Of a DNA stretch of 64,000 nt, positions 43,077-51,591 are shown piece by piece. The notes below the pieces were generated by a model that was not told where the DNA came from, did no database searches, and saw only the letters and a program-made list of their open reading frames with translations. Both the position numbers and the translations under genes were made by a program. This DNA comes from an uncultured Oscillospiraceae bacterium (GTDB lineage Bacteria > Bacillota > Clostridia > Oscillospirales > Ruminococcaceae), in contig UQBC01000001.1 of assembly GCA_900539195.1 (NCBI GenBank), positions 82,366-146,365 on the forward strand, read 5' to 3'. Positions within the stretch are counted from its first letter, which is position 1; each line of letters opens with the position of its first letter.

Positions 43077-43763
43077 ATGAGTAAGAAAAATACAGCGGCT
43101 ACCATAGCTACAATAATCGTAGCTGTCCTTGCCATAGCAACGACTTTATTCCTGCTGTACCAGACCTCACAGCAGCAGATACAGGAAAATCAGTATAATT
43201 ACGTTCCCTCGGACGAGGTGAACGAAGAAATGAATATGAATGCGGTTACTCTTATCAAGAACAACTGCGAGGTGTTCAGAATTTATCTCCAGTACGGTCT
43301 TCCCCATCAGGCAGAGCCGTATAACAACGTTCCCGAGGACGGGTATTACACTGTAAAAAGCGAAAACTACAAGACATTTTCAGATATTGAAACGCTCGTA
43401 AATTCGACATTTGTCGAAAAAGAGGCAAAGCGTATCCTCACAAACATAAACGGCGACGATGTTGCAGTCTATGCCGAGGAAACTGACGATGACGGAAACA
43501 AGGGCATCGGTCTTGACGCAAAAATGGTGGATGAGAACGGCAGATTCAAGGCTATCGCCTATGACTACACCTGGTCAGAAGCAAAATTCACCCTTCTCCC
43601 CAAGTCAAACACCGAGTGCGATATAACAGTCGAGCTTAACCCTGCGGAAGAAACCTCGTCCGCTGACACTTCTTCCGGCTCGGAAAGCGGTAATACAAAG
43701 AAAATCACCGCCAATATGCTCAAGGTAAACGGTCAGTGGCGGCTTCAGAAGCTGGTTTACTGA
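43077..43763 (+). CDS. membrane-anchored extracytoplasmic protein, unknown
   Basis: 228 residues with a single N-terminal span (about 5-28) and no clear signal-peptidase site. The outside part is acidic, with a Ser/Thr/Ala linker near residue 195 (SSADTSSGSESG) before the last 25 residues. No family recognised. ATG 43077 is 5 nt behind GGAGG; a GTG two codons earlier overlaps that site. It precedes the atpZ-like gene by 3 bp, so it is translated in one unit with two ATP-synthase accessory genes. A similar anchored protein with a Ser/Thr/Pro linker lies between atpD and atpC. Confidence 0.8.
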   Translation: MSKKNTAATIATIIVAVLAIATTLFLLYQTSQQQIQENQYNYVPSDEVNEEMNMNAVTLIKNNCEVFRIYLQYGLPHQAEPYNNVPEDGYYTVKSENYKTFSDIETLVNSTFVEKEAKRILTNINGDDVAVYAEETDDDGNKGIGLDAKMVDENGRFKAIAYDYTWSEAKFTLLPKSNTECDITVELNPAEETSSADTSSGSESGNTKKITANMLKVNGQWRLQKLVY

Positions 43764-43766
43764 TAA

Positions 43767-44075
43767 ATGAACAAAAAGGACAACCCTCTTAAAGTCTATG
43801 CTGTCGTAAGTCAGATAGGCTTTCTGGTAATCACTCCCCTGCTGATATTTATCTGGGGCGGCAGTGTACTGGTAAATAAATTCTCTCTGCCGTCGTGGGT
43901 GATGATCCTGCTTGTGTTTGCAGGAATAATCACGATGATCTCGGGAGTGGGAACTTATCTTAAGAACCTTATAAAAATGTACGGCGGAAAAGACGATAAG
44001 AAAACCTACAAGTATCTTTCAGACCGCCGTGACAATGACTATTACGACGATGACCGCCGTGACAGGAAGCTGTAA
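43767..44075 (+). CDS. AtpZ/AtpI-family membrane protein
   Basis: 102 residues with two membrane spans (about 12-32 and 40-62) and a polar tail rich in Asp/Arg/Tyr. LKVYAVVSQIGFLVITPLLIFIWGG resembles the short AtpZ-like proteins encoded before AtpI, thought to aid cation supply or assembly of the F0 rotor. No good RBS; it starts 3 bp after the previous stop, so translation is probably coupled. The atpI-like gene follows after 2 bp. Confidence 0.75.
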   Translation: MNKKDNPLKVYAVVSQIGFLVITPLLIFIWGGSVLVNKFSLPSWVMILLVFAGIITMISGVGTYLKNLIKMYGGKDDKKTYKYLSDRRDNDYYDDDRRDRKL

Positions 44076-44077
44076 AT

Positions 44078-44479
44078 ATGAAAAAGAAAATTACCGAAAC
44101 GACCTCATTCAAGGAATGTATGGCACTGCTGCCGTACTATATCGGTGCGCTTGTTTTGCTTGGGATCGTGAGCGTTATCCTGATGATTTCGGGAATAGGC
44201 GACTATACACTGCTTACGGGTGCGGTAGCAGGAACTGCGGTTTCGGCACTGAACTTTGTTCTTATGGCAATCAGTGCGGAAAAAGCGATAACTCTGACCG
44301 AGAAATCCGCAAAGCTCGCTATGAACGGCAGCTACGGAGCAAGGTATATCGGCACGTTTATAATTCTCGGCGTGCTGATGTTCTTTAAAATTATCAATCC
44401 CGTCACAGCCGTACTTCCGCTGTTCGTGCCGAAAATTGCGTATACCGTGACGGCATTCAAGGAGAAAAGCGATTTCTGA
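44078..44479 (+). CDS. atpI: ATP synthase subunit I-like protein
   Basis: 133 residues with four membrane spans. Length, helix pattern and place just before atpB fit AtpI, a non-structural helper for c-ring assembly. The family is very variable, so I rely mainly on context: it overlaps neither neighbour but lies 2 bp after the AtpZ-like gene. It is separated from atpB by 346 bp that hold repeat copy B and a fresh promoter. Confidence 0.72.
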   Translation: MKKKITETTSFKECMALLPYYIGALVLLGIVSVILMISGIGDYTLLTGAVAGTAVSALNFVLMAISAEKAITLTEKSAKLAMNGSYGARYIGTFIILGVLMFFKIINPVTAVLPLFVPKIAYTVTAFKEKSDF

Positions 44480-44510
44480 CAACTACATAGCATTCTTTGA
44501 AACCATACTT

Positions 44511-44673
44511 ATGGGGTTTGGGGCATAGCCCCAAGCAGGGTGAGGGCGGCAGCCCCACACTTAGCCCCGGCACGGACGCCGGGCGTGTATGCCCAAAGGC
44601 TCTGCACGATGCAGAGCCAACCAAGCATACACAGCCTTTCACGGGGGAAAGGGGTTTGGGGATAGGGATAGAG
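44511..44673 (+). repeat. nested constant-apex hairpin element, copy B
   Basis: It lies in the 346-bp gap between atpI and atpB. Hairpins: TTGGGGC-ATA stem 44518-44534; CCCGGC stem 44566-44583 (apex ACGGAC); an outer 8-bp helix 44585-44592 with 44625-44632 enclosing the GGCTCTGC stem 44598-44618 (apex ACGAT); a CCTTTC stem 44635-44652. The left 45 bp match copy C, and the middle and right end match copy A. The interior of the 8-bp outer helix is one hairpin here but several in copy A. Confidence 0.87.
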
Positions 44674-44747
44674 TAATTGCTGTTTTTGATTAAATCCGCT
44701 TTACTAAAACAATCGCTTTACAACAGCTGTAATTTACAACTGCTGAC

Positions 44748-44776
44748 TTAACATTAAATTTATATAAAAATATAAA
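44748..44776 (+). promoter_or_regulatory. putative promoter of atpBEFHAGDC
   Basis: -35 TTAACA (44748-44753), a 17-bp spacer and -10 TATAAA (44771-44776). A 7-bp hairpin with a 5-nt loop (44784-44802) lies at the start of the transcript, before GGGAGGAG and ATG 44826. Confidence 0.55.
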
Positions 44777-44825
44777 ATATTCATTACGGGAACGACCCGT
44801 AAAAATAAGGGAGGAGCATTAGAAA

Positions 44826-45554
44826 ATGACAGACCTTATAAAACCTATGGCGGAATTCTCCGTCGAAGGACCGCTTAAATCAATCAGCTTTGATATAGGA
44901 AGCTACAACGTAGTAATAAGCGAGAGCATCGTTGTACAGTGGATAGTAATGCTGGTACTCGGCATCGTGTTCTTTATCCTCGGCAGAAACCTCAAGGTAA
45001 GATCGACCTCACGCAGACAGATGGCGGCTGAGTATCTTGTAAACTTCTTCAACAATATGGTGCGTGACACCATGGGCGAAAAATACAGAAAATATACCCC
45101 CTATATAGGCGGACTTTTCTGCTTCTCGATTCTTTCGAGCCTTATGGGCCTTTTCGGCTTCAGATGTCCGACCTCGGACCTTTCCGTAATAGCCGCATGG
45201 GGCATCACGACATTCGTTCTGACGCTCAGGAACAAGCTGAAAACAGGCGGTATCAAGGGCTATCTCAAGGGCTTCATCGAGCCTATGCCTTTCATGCTCC
45301 CGTTCAATATAATCGGTGATATAGCAAATCCCGTTTCACAGACACTGCGTCACTTTGCAAATATCCTTGCAGGCTCTGTAATCGGAGGACTTATCTACTT
45401 TGCTTTAGGACAGGTCGCAAACGGCCTCGCATCTATCGGCGTACCCGCCGTATGCTCGCTGTACTTTGACTTGTTCTCGGCATTCATTCAGGCTTATATC
45501 TTCTGCACACTGACAATGGCTTACGTTTCAATGGCAGAATGCGGAGATGACTAA
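44826..45554 (+). CDS. atpB: ATP synthase F0 subunit a
   Basis: 242 residues with about five to six membrane spans. The essential Arg that faces the c-ring is in NPVSQTLRHFANILAG, and the C-terminal span has the usual polar residues. It forms the ion half-channels of the rotary synthase. RBS GGGAGGAG is 12 nt upstream. A tetraloop hairpin (45566-45581) lies between it and atpE, as often seen where c subunit needs higher translation or more stable mRNA. Confidence 0.95.
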   Translation: MTDLIKPMAEFSVEGPLKSISFDIGSYNVVISESIVVQWIVMLVLGIVFFILGRNLKVRSTSRRQMAAEYLVNFFNNMVRDTMGEKYRKYTPYIGGLFCFSILSSLMGLFGFRCPTSDLSVIAAWGITTFVLTLRNKLKTGGIKGYLKGFIEPMPFMLPFNIIGDIANPVSQTLRHFANILAGSVIGGLIYFALGQVANGLASIGVPAVCSLYFDLFSAFIQAYIFCTLTMAYVSMAECGDD

Positions 45555-45565
45555 TCAGTTTACCC

Positions 45566-45581
45566 CCACAGGAAACTGTGG
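45566..45581 (+). other. intercistronic GNRA hairpin between atpB and atpE
   Basis: Perfect 6-bp stem CCACAG/CTGTGG closed by a GAAA tetraloop. A second small palindrome CTACCT-N2-AGGTAG follows about 30 bp on, just before the atpE RBS. It may stabilise the mRNA or set atpE expression. Confidence 0.6.
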
Positions 45582-45638
45582 TGTAATAAATAACAATTAT
45601 CTACCTACAGGTAGAATAAAATGACGGAGGACTTTGAT

Positions 45639-45902
45639 ATGGAAAACTTATCACAGGCAATCGTACTGGGCGCATCTGCAATAGGTGCAGGTCTTGCTAT
45701 GATCGCAGGTCTTGGCCCCGGTATCGGTGAAGGCTTCTGCGGCGGTAAGGCTGTTGAGGCAATCGGCAGACAGCCCGAGGCTTCAGGCGCAATCACGAGA
45801 ACAATGATCATCGGTGACGCTCTTGCGGAAACCACAGGTCTTTACTCACTCGTTATCGCTCTGCTGCTGATGTTCGCAAACCCCTTCATCAGCCAGCTTT
45901 AA
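45639..45902 (+). CDS. atpE: ATP synthase F0 subunit c, probable Na+ type
   Basis: 87 residues forming one helical hairpin with the loop ARQP-like GRQPEA. The ion-carrying Glu64 is in GDALAETTGLY. Helix 1 has a second carboxylate, Glu31, in GPGIGEGF, where classic Na+ rotors have Gln and H+ rotors have neither, and Thr65 follows Glu64 where Na+ types have Ser/Thr. This two-carboxylate pattern was described for the Fusobacterium Na+ rotor. ATG 45639 is 8 nt behind GGAGG; an ATG six codons earlier overlaps this RBS. Confidence 0.95.
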   Translation: MENLSQAIVLGASAIGAGLAMIAGLGPGIGEGFCGGKAVEAIGRQPEASGAITRTMIIGDALAETTGLYSLVIALLLMFANPFISQL

Positions 45903-45939
45903 TCTCTGGCAGACTACAACACGAAAGGATTGAAGTGAA

Positions 45940-46482
45940 ATGACGGATATGCTGAGAATAGCCGAGGAAGCCGCCGAGCAGGCAAAGTTTTCTCTGGTCA
46001 GCATAGATCTTAACACTATAGTCTTCACTCTGATCAACACGCTCATCATCGTTCTGCTTTATTTCTTCTTTCTGCACAAACCCGTCTGCAAGATTCTTGA
46101 CGAGCGTGCAAAGACAGTAAACAAGGATATGGACGACGCACAGAAGGCGAAGGAAGAGGCCGCCGCAGTAAAGGCAGACTACGAGCATCGCCTTGAAACC
46201 TCAAAGGAAGAGGCAGCCCGCATTGTAGCCGACGCTACGAAGAAGGCGCAGGCAAGAGAGGACGAAATCATCTCTGCCGCAAACGAAGAAGCCGCTTCTA
46301 TGAAACAGCGTGCGGAAGAATCTATCGAGCGTGAAAAGAAGCGTGCGGTAAACGAGATAAAGGAAGAAATTTCCGATATGGTAGTTATGGCGGCTTCAAA
46401 GGTTGCCGAGAAGGAGATAAACGCACAGGACAACGAGAAGATAATCGACTCGGTTCTGTCGCAGATAGGAAAGGAGAACTGA
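45940..46482 (+). CDS. atpF: ATP synthase F0 subunit b
   Basis: 180 residues: one membrane span near residues 25-48, then a long Ala/Lys/Glu helix that forms the peripheral stalk coiled coil. The N-terminal 25 residues before the span are longer than in many b subunits. RBS GAAAGGA upstream of ATG 45940. atpH begins one base after its stop. Confidence 0.93.
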   Translation: MTDMLRIAEEAAEQAKFSLVSIDLNTIVFTLINTLIIVLLYFFFLHKPVCKILDERAKTVNKDMDDAQKAKEEAAAVKADYEHRLETSKEEAARIVADATKKAQAREDEIISAANEEAASMKQRAEESIEREKKRAVNEIKEEISDMVVMAASKVAEKEINAQDNEKIIDSVLSQIGKEN

Positions 46483-46483
46483 A

Positions 46484-47029
46484 ATGGCTGCTGTTGACAA
46501 GACATACGGCGACGCATTGTTCTCTCTTGTTACCGAAGAGGATGAAAAGGCTCTGCCCGACATTCTCGGACAGCTTAAAGGCGTTTCGGAGGTATTTGCC
46601 GCCGAGCCGGACTTTATAAAGCTGCTGCGTACTCCTACAATCCCGATCGAAGAAAAGACGGCGCTTGTAAAAGAGGTCTTTGACGGAAAGGCGCATAAGT
46701 TTGTAGTGAACTTTCTGTGCATTCTTACCGAAAACGACAGGCTGCCCGACTTTGAGCGGATACTGGCATACTTCACAGAGCTGTATAACGAAAAGCTCGG
46801 TATAGCGGATGTTACTGTAACCTCTGCGATGCCTCTTTCGGATACGGCGGCTGAAAAGATCAGAGCAAAAATGGCTGAGATTACGGGTAAGACCGTTAAT
46901 ATGACGCTGAAAACCGATGATAAGCTCATCGGCGGCGTTGTTATCAGCTACGGCAATACGACTATCGACGGAAGCGTCAAGGCAAGGCTCGAACAGCTTA
47001 AGGCTGATATTGCCGGAACTATCGACTGA
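46484..47029 (+). CDS. atpH: ATP synthase F1 subunit delta
   Basis: 181 residues of the OSCP/delta family, linking the b stalk to the top of F1. Typical opening VDKTYGDALFSLV and C-terminal phrases KMAEITGKTVNMTLKTDDKLIGG and IDGSVKARLEQLK. Its GGAAAGGAG RBS lies within the end of atpF. Confidence 0.94.
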   Translation: MAAVDKTYGDALFSLVTEEDEKALPDILGQLKGVSEVFAAEPDFIKLLRTPTIPIEEKTALVKEVFDGKAHKFVVNFLCILTENDRLPDFERILAYFTELYNEKLGIADVTVTSAMPLSDTAAEKIRAKMAEITGKTVNMTLKTDDKLIGGVVISYGNTTIDGSVKARLEQLKADIAGTID

Positions 47030-47076
47030 CATAAAAATCGTCAGCCGGTAAAAAAATACGAAAGGAAGAACCTCCA

Positions 47077-48582
47077 ATGGATTTACGCCCGGATGAAATA
47101 ACAGGCATAATTAAATCCCGGATCAAGGACTACGGCTCAAAGATCCGTCTTGAAGATACAGGTACTGTTGTAACTGTAGGTGACGGTATTGTTCGTATAC
47201 ACGGACTTGAAAAGTGTATGATGAACGAGCTGCTGGAATTTGAGAACGGCGTTCGCTGCATGGCGCTCAACTTAGAGCAGGACTTTGTCGGTGCGGTTAT
47301 GCTGGGCTCAGATGCCGAGATCAAAGAGGGCGATACAGTAAAGCGTACAGGCTCTGTCGTATCTGTACCCGTAGGTGAGGAACTGCTCGGACGAGTAGTA
47401 AACGCACTGGGACAGCCTATCGACGGCAAGGGCGCTATACTCGCAAAGGAAACACGCCCGATCGAGAAGATCGCACCAGGTATCATTACGAGAAAATCTG
47501 TTAACGTTCCGCTTCAGACAGGTATCAAGGCTATCGACTCCATGATACCGATAGGAAGAGGTCAGCGTGAGCTGATTATCGGTGACAGACAGACAGGTAA
47601 GACCGCCATTGCGATTGATACGATCATAAATCAGAAGAAAACAGACGTAATTTGTATATACGTTGCTATAGGTCAGAAGGCTTCTACGGTTGCAAACGTA
47701 GTTGAACAGCTCACCGCCGCAGGCGCTATGGACTACACAATAGTAGTTTCCGCTACTGCAAGTGAGCTTGCGCCCTTACAGTACATCGCTCCCTATTCGG
47801 GATGCACCATGGGTGAATACTTCATGGAAAAGGGCAAGGACGCACTCATAATCTACGATGACCTGTCCAAGCACGCTGTGGCTTACAGAGCACTTTCTCT
47901 GCTCCTCAAGCGTCCGCCCGGACGTGAGGCTTACCCCGGCGACGTATTCTATCTTCATTCAAGACTGCTCGAAAGAGCCGCTAACTTAAACGAGGACTAC
48001 GGCGGCGGTTCGCTCACCGCACTGCCTATAATCGAAACACAGGCAGGCGACGTTTCTGCATATATCCCGACCAACGTTATTTCGATAACCGACGGTCAGA
48101 TATTCCTTGAAACAGAGCTGTTCCACTCAGGTGTAAGACCTGCGGTTAACCCCGGTATCTCGGTATCCCGTGTCGGCGGTAACGCTCAGATAAAGGCTAT
48201 GAAGAAGGTATCCGGTACTCTGAAACTCGAATATTCGCAGTTCAGAGAGCTGCAGAGCTTCTCGCAGTTCGGCTCGGATCTTGATAAGGATACAAAGGAA
48301 CGTCTTGCAAAGGGCGAGCGTATCGTTGAGATATTGAAGCAGGGACAGAACTCTCCTGTAGCTGTTGAAAATCAGGTCATAATCATCTATGCCGTAATCA
48401 ACAACTATCTTAAGGACATTCCGCTTGAAAAGGTCGGCGACTTTGAGCGTGACCTGTATAAGCACATGGAAGAAGCTCACCCCGATATTACAGCAAGCAT
48501 AAGAGAAGAAAAGGTACTCACTCCCGATAACGAAGAAAAGCTGAAGGCGGCTCTTAAGGATTTCTCGGAGAAGTACGTTTAA
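47077..48582 (+). CDS. atpA: ATP synthase F1 subunit alpha
   Basis: 501 residues. P-loop GDRQTGKTAIAIDT, SVSRVGG segment and the standard alpha-specific phrases (PIGRGQREL, YDDLSKHAVAYR). It forms the non-catalytic sites of the F1 head. RBS GAAAGGAAG upstream. A 41-codon ORF follows before atpG. Confidence 0.98.
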   Translation: MDLRPDEITGIIKSRIKDYGSKIRLEDTGTVVTVGDGIVRIHGLEKCMMNELLEFENGVRCMALNLEQDFVGAVMLGSDAEIKEGDTVKRTGSVVSVPVGEELLGRVVNALGQPIDGKGAILAKETRPIEKIAPGIITRKSVNVPLQTGIKAIDSMIPIGRGQRELIIGDRQTGKTAIAIDTIINQKKTDVICIYVAIGQKASTVANVVEQLTAAGAMDYTIVVSATASELAPLQYIAPYSGCTMGEYFMEKGKDALIIYDDLSKHAVAYRALSLLLKRPPGREAYPGDVFYLHSRLLERAANLNEDYGGGSLTALPIIETQAGDVSAYIPTNVISITDGQIFLETELFHSGVRPAVNPGISVSRVGGNAQIKAMKKVSGTLKLEYSQFRELQSFSQFGSDLDKDTKERLAKGERIVEILKQGQNSPVAVENQVIIIYAVINNYLKDIPLEKVGDFERDLYKHMEEAHPDITASIREEKVLTPDNEEKLKAALKDFSEKYV

Positions 48583-48620
48583 GACTAAGATATAAGAATC
48601 AAGCGAAAGGAAGAATAGTT

Positions 48621-48746
48621 ATGAAAAAGGCATCACTTGTACTGAGCATCGTTGCTTTAAGCATATCCGCACTCACCCTTGCGCTCACGGTTTTAGAGCT
48701 GTTCTATAAAAAGACGACTTATATCGACAGTGATAATATCCGATAA
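48621..48746 (+). CDS. 41-residue membrane peptide between atpA and atpG
   Basis: A short gene with ATG 48621, an AAAGGAAG RBS at the right distance and a stop at 48744. The product is Lys-Lys, a 21-residue hydrophobic helix (LVLSIVALSISALTLALTVL), then ELFYKKTTYIDSDNIR. It fits exactly into the 176-bp gap between atpA and atpG, with 12 bp before atpG. Standard atp operons have no gene here. It could be a small assembly or rotor/stator partner; function unknown. Coding is supported by RBS, frame and spacing only. Confidence 0.65.
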   Translation: MKKASLVLSIVALSISALTLALTVLELFYKKTTYIDSDNIR

Positions 48747-48758
48747 AGGAGGCTTTGC

Positions 48759-49619
48759 ATGGCTTCGGGAAATATGAAGGACATCAAGCGCAGAGTAAAA
48801 AGCGTTGAGTCCACTATGCAGATAACGAAGGCTATGGAGCTTGTTGCTTCTTCCAAACTCAGAAAGGCAAAGCTCCGTGCCGAAGACGCACGTCCGTTCT
48901 TTGATGCACAGTATTCCCTAATGTGCCGCATTGCAGGCGAAACGGAGAACTTAAGCACCGTATATACAAGACACAGAGAGGTAAAGAACCGTCTGTTCAT
49001 TGTAATTGCGGGCGACAGAGGTCTTGCAGGCGGTTACAACTCCAATATACTGAAGCTGGTACAGCAGACTCACGGCAATGAATATATGCCTAAGATAATA
49101 GCTGTCGGCAAGAAGTCTGCGGAGTTCTTTACAAAGCACGAATATGACGTAGTGGCGCAGTTCCCCGGCATTGCGGAGCATATCAAAACGGCAGACGCTG
49201 CCGATATAGCGCAGATAGCGACAGATCTTTTCACAAAGGGAGAGGTCGATGAGATAGAGCTGTTCTTTACGCAGTTCGTATCTCCTCTTGTACAGACCCC
49301 TACCCGTATGCCCGTTCTCCCCATAGACGCTCCGACAGGCAAGGCAGTACCCGAAAACAAGGCAGGCACTACCTATGACCCAAGTCCCGAGGCGGTTTTC
49401 AACCGTGTGATACCAAAGCTCATAACGAGCCTTATCATGTGTGCGGTAAACGAAAGCTACGCATCGGAGCTGGGCGCCAGAAGAACAGCTATGGAAAACG
49501 CAACGGACAATGCGGAGGAAATGATCGCAAGCCTGTCACTTATGTACAACCGTGCAAGACAGGAAAAGATCACGAATGAGCTTAACGAGATCGTATCGGG
49601 TGCTAATGCGCTGAATTAA
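48759..49619 (+). CDS. atpG: ATP synthase F1 subunit gamma
   Basis: 286 residues. The N-terminal helix MKDIKRRVKSVESTMQITKA and the C-terminal helix RQEKITNELNEIVSGANAL form the rotating central shaft, with the conserved Rossmann-like middle (DRGLAGGYNSNI). RBS AAAGGAGG is at the end of the preceding small ORF. Confidence 0.96.
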   Translation: MASGNMKDIKRRVKSVESTMQITKAMELVASSKLRKAKLRAEDARPFFDAQYSLMCRIAGETENLSTVYTRHREVKNRLFIVIAGDRGLAGGYNSNILKLVQQTHGNEYMPKIIAVGKKSAEFFTKHEYDVVAQFPGIAEHIKTADAADIAQIATDLFTKGEVDEIELFFTQFVSPLVQTPTRMPVLPIDAPTGKAVPENKAGTTYDPSPEAVFNRVIPKLITSLIMCAVNESYASELGARRTAMENATDNAEEMIASLSLMYNRARQEKITNELNEIVSGANALN

Positions 49620-49641
49620 TAAGAAAGGACAGGACTGATCT

Positions 49642-51039
49642 ATGCCACAGAATATCGGCACGGTTGTGCAGATCATCGGTGCGGTACTTGATATAAAGTT
49701 CCCCCCGGAGCATCTGCCTAACCTGCTTAACGCCATAGAGATAGAACACGAGGGCAAAAAGCTGACCGTAGAAGTAGCACAGCATATCGGCGACGATACG
49801 GTACGTTGCATTGCTATGGGCAGTACGGACGGACTTGTAAGAGGACTTCCGGCAGTAGATACGGGCGCATCAATAAAGGTTCCCGTAGGCAGACAGACCC
49901 TCGGAAGAATATTCAATCTGCTCGGTGAGGCTGTTGATAACAAGCCCCAGCCCGAAACAGAAGAAAAATGGGAAATCCACCGTCCCGCTCCGTCATTCGA
50001 GGAGCAGGAGGGTTCAACACAGGTACTTGAAACGGGTATCAAGGTCGTAGACCTTATCGCACCTTACCTCAAGGGCGGTAAGATAGGTCTGTTCGGCGGT
50101 GCCGGTGTCGGTAAGACCGTACTTATTATGGAGCTTATCAACAACATCGCTAAACAGCACGGCGGTCTTTCGGTATTCACAGGTGTCGGTGAACGTACCC
50201 GTGAGGGTAACGACCTTTACAACGAAATGACCGAGTCCGGCGTTATCGAAAAGACAACGCTTGTTTACGGTCAGATGAACGAGCCGCCCGGAGCAAGAAT
50301 GAGAGTAGCCCTCTCAGGTCTTACGATGGCTGAGTACTTCCGTGACAAAGAAGGTCAGGACGTACTGCTCTTCATAGACAATATATTCAGATTCACACAG
50401 GCAGGCTCTGAGGTTTCCGCCCTTCTCGGACGTATGCCCTCAGCCGTTGGTTATCAGCCTACACTGGCGACCGAAATGGGTGCTTTGCAGGAGCGTATCA
50501 CTTCTACAAAGAAAGGCTCAATCACATCCGTACAGGCGGTTTACGTTCCTGCGGACGACCTTACCGACCCTGCGCCTGCAACGACCTTCGCACACCTTGA
50601 CGCTACAACTGTACTTTCAAGAAACATTTCATCAATGGGTATCTTCCCCGCTGTTGACCCCCTTGACAGTACATCAAGAATACTCACTCCCGAGATAGTC
50701 GGCGAGGAGCATTACGAGGTTGCAAGACAGGTACAGTCGATACTCCAGCGTTATAACGAGTTACAGGATATTATCGCTATTCTCGGTATGGACGAGCTTG
50801 ACGACAACGACAAGCTGACCGTATCAAGAGCAAGAAAGATTCAGCGTTTCTTATCTCAGCCGTTCTCCGTTGCAGAACAGTTTACGGGTATGAAGGGTAA
50901 GTATGTTCCGCTCAAGGAAACGATAAGAGGTTTCAAGGAGATCATCGAGGGTAAACACGACGATCTTCCCGAGTCGGCATTCCTGTTCGTCGGCACTATC
51001 GACGAAGCTGTTGAAAAGGCTAAGAATGAGAAGGCGTAA
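49642..51039 (+). CDS. atpD: ATP synthase F1 subunit beta
   Basis: 465 residues; the catalytic subunit. P-loop GGAGVGKTVL, catalytic Glu region GERTREGNDL, and ALLGRMPSAVGYQPTLA are intact. RBS AGAAAGGACAGGA. The next gene overlaps its 3' end by 14 bp. Confidence 0.98.
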   Translation: MPQNIGTVVQIIGAVLDIKFPPEHLPNLLNAIEIEHEGKKLTVEVAQHIGDDTVRCIAMGSTDGLVRGLPAVDTGASIKVPVGRQTLGRIFNLLGEAVDNKPQPETEEKWEIHRPAPSFEEQEGSTQVLETGIKVVDLIAPYLKGGKIGLFGGAGVGKTVLIMELINNIAKQHGGLSVFTGVGERTREGNDLYNEMTESGVIEKTTLVYGQMNEPPGARMRVALSGLTMAEYFRDKEGQDVLLFIDNIFRFTQAGSEVSALLGRMPSAVGYQPTLATEMGALQERITSTKKGSITSVQAVYVPADDLTDPAPATTFAHLDATTVLSRNISSMGIFPAVDPLDSTSRILTPEIVGEEHYEVARQVQSILQRYNELQDIIAILGMDELDDNDKLTVSRARKIQRFLSQPFSVAEQFTGMKGKYVPLKETIRGFKEIIEGKHDDLPESAFLFVGTIDEAVEKAKNEKA

Positions 51040-51568
51040 TAACAAGGGTTATTTCAGCCCGGTAACGATAACCGCCCTTTTACTGGCACTGCTTATAGCA
51101 GGTCTGCCGTTTATAGCAAGCGGACCTGTAAAGGACGATGATATTCTGACCCCTCTGCCGACCCCTGAAACAACGGCGCAGGAATCGTCGGTCATCGTAA
51201 CTACAAAAAAGCGCACAGATGTATCACCCGCACCGTCTGCTTCAACAAAGCCCGGAAACGATGTTACGGGTGCTATTGCAAGCAGTGAAACGGTGTCGGA
51301 CGTGCAGAGAAAAGCAAAAGCGCTTGAAAGCGTCGCACTTTCACTGTACAACGAAAACGGCGACAGCCTTACCGCTGATATGGTAAGACAGAAAGCCGCC
51401 GTGCCCGCAGATGAACATTTTATCGTTACAATAAGCGTTAAAAACGGCAGCGTAAGTAAAATATCGTATTTTACAAAAGACTATTCCGTTTCTTACGCAA
51501 ACGGCAGTTATTCCGCACTTGCGAATATCGCCGATGAAAATTTTGAAGATTTGGTATTGTTCTTATAA
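51026..51568 (+). CDS. anchored extracytoplasmic protein between atpD and atpC, unknown
   Basis: 180 residues counting from ATG 51026 (an in-frame TTG at 51011 is the alternative). A basic start and one membrane span (about 12-32) are followed by a Pro/Thr/Ser-rich stretch (TPLPTPETT and so on) and a small domain with a KNGSVSKISYFTKDYSV segment. No family recognised. It overlaps atpD by 14 bp in another frame and ends 23 bp before atpC, so it is clearly part of the atp transcript. It resembles in layout the anchored protein at 43077. Confidence 0.78.
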   Translation: MRRRNNKGYFSPVTITALLLALLIAGLPFIASGPVKDDDILTPLPTPETTAQESSVIVTTKKRTDVSPAPSASTKPGNDVTGAIASSETVSDVQRKAKALESVALSLYNENGDSLTADMVRQKAAVPADEHFIVTISVKNGSVSKISYFTKDYSVSYANGSYSALANIADENFEDLVLFL

Positions 51569-51591
51569 CTCCCGCGGAAAGGAAAGATGAT

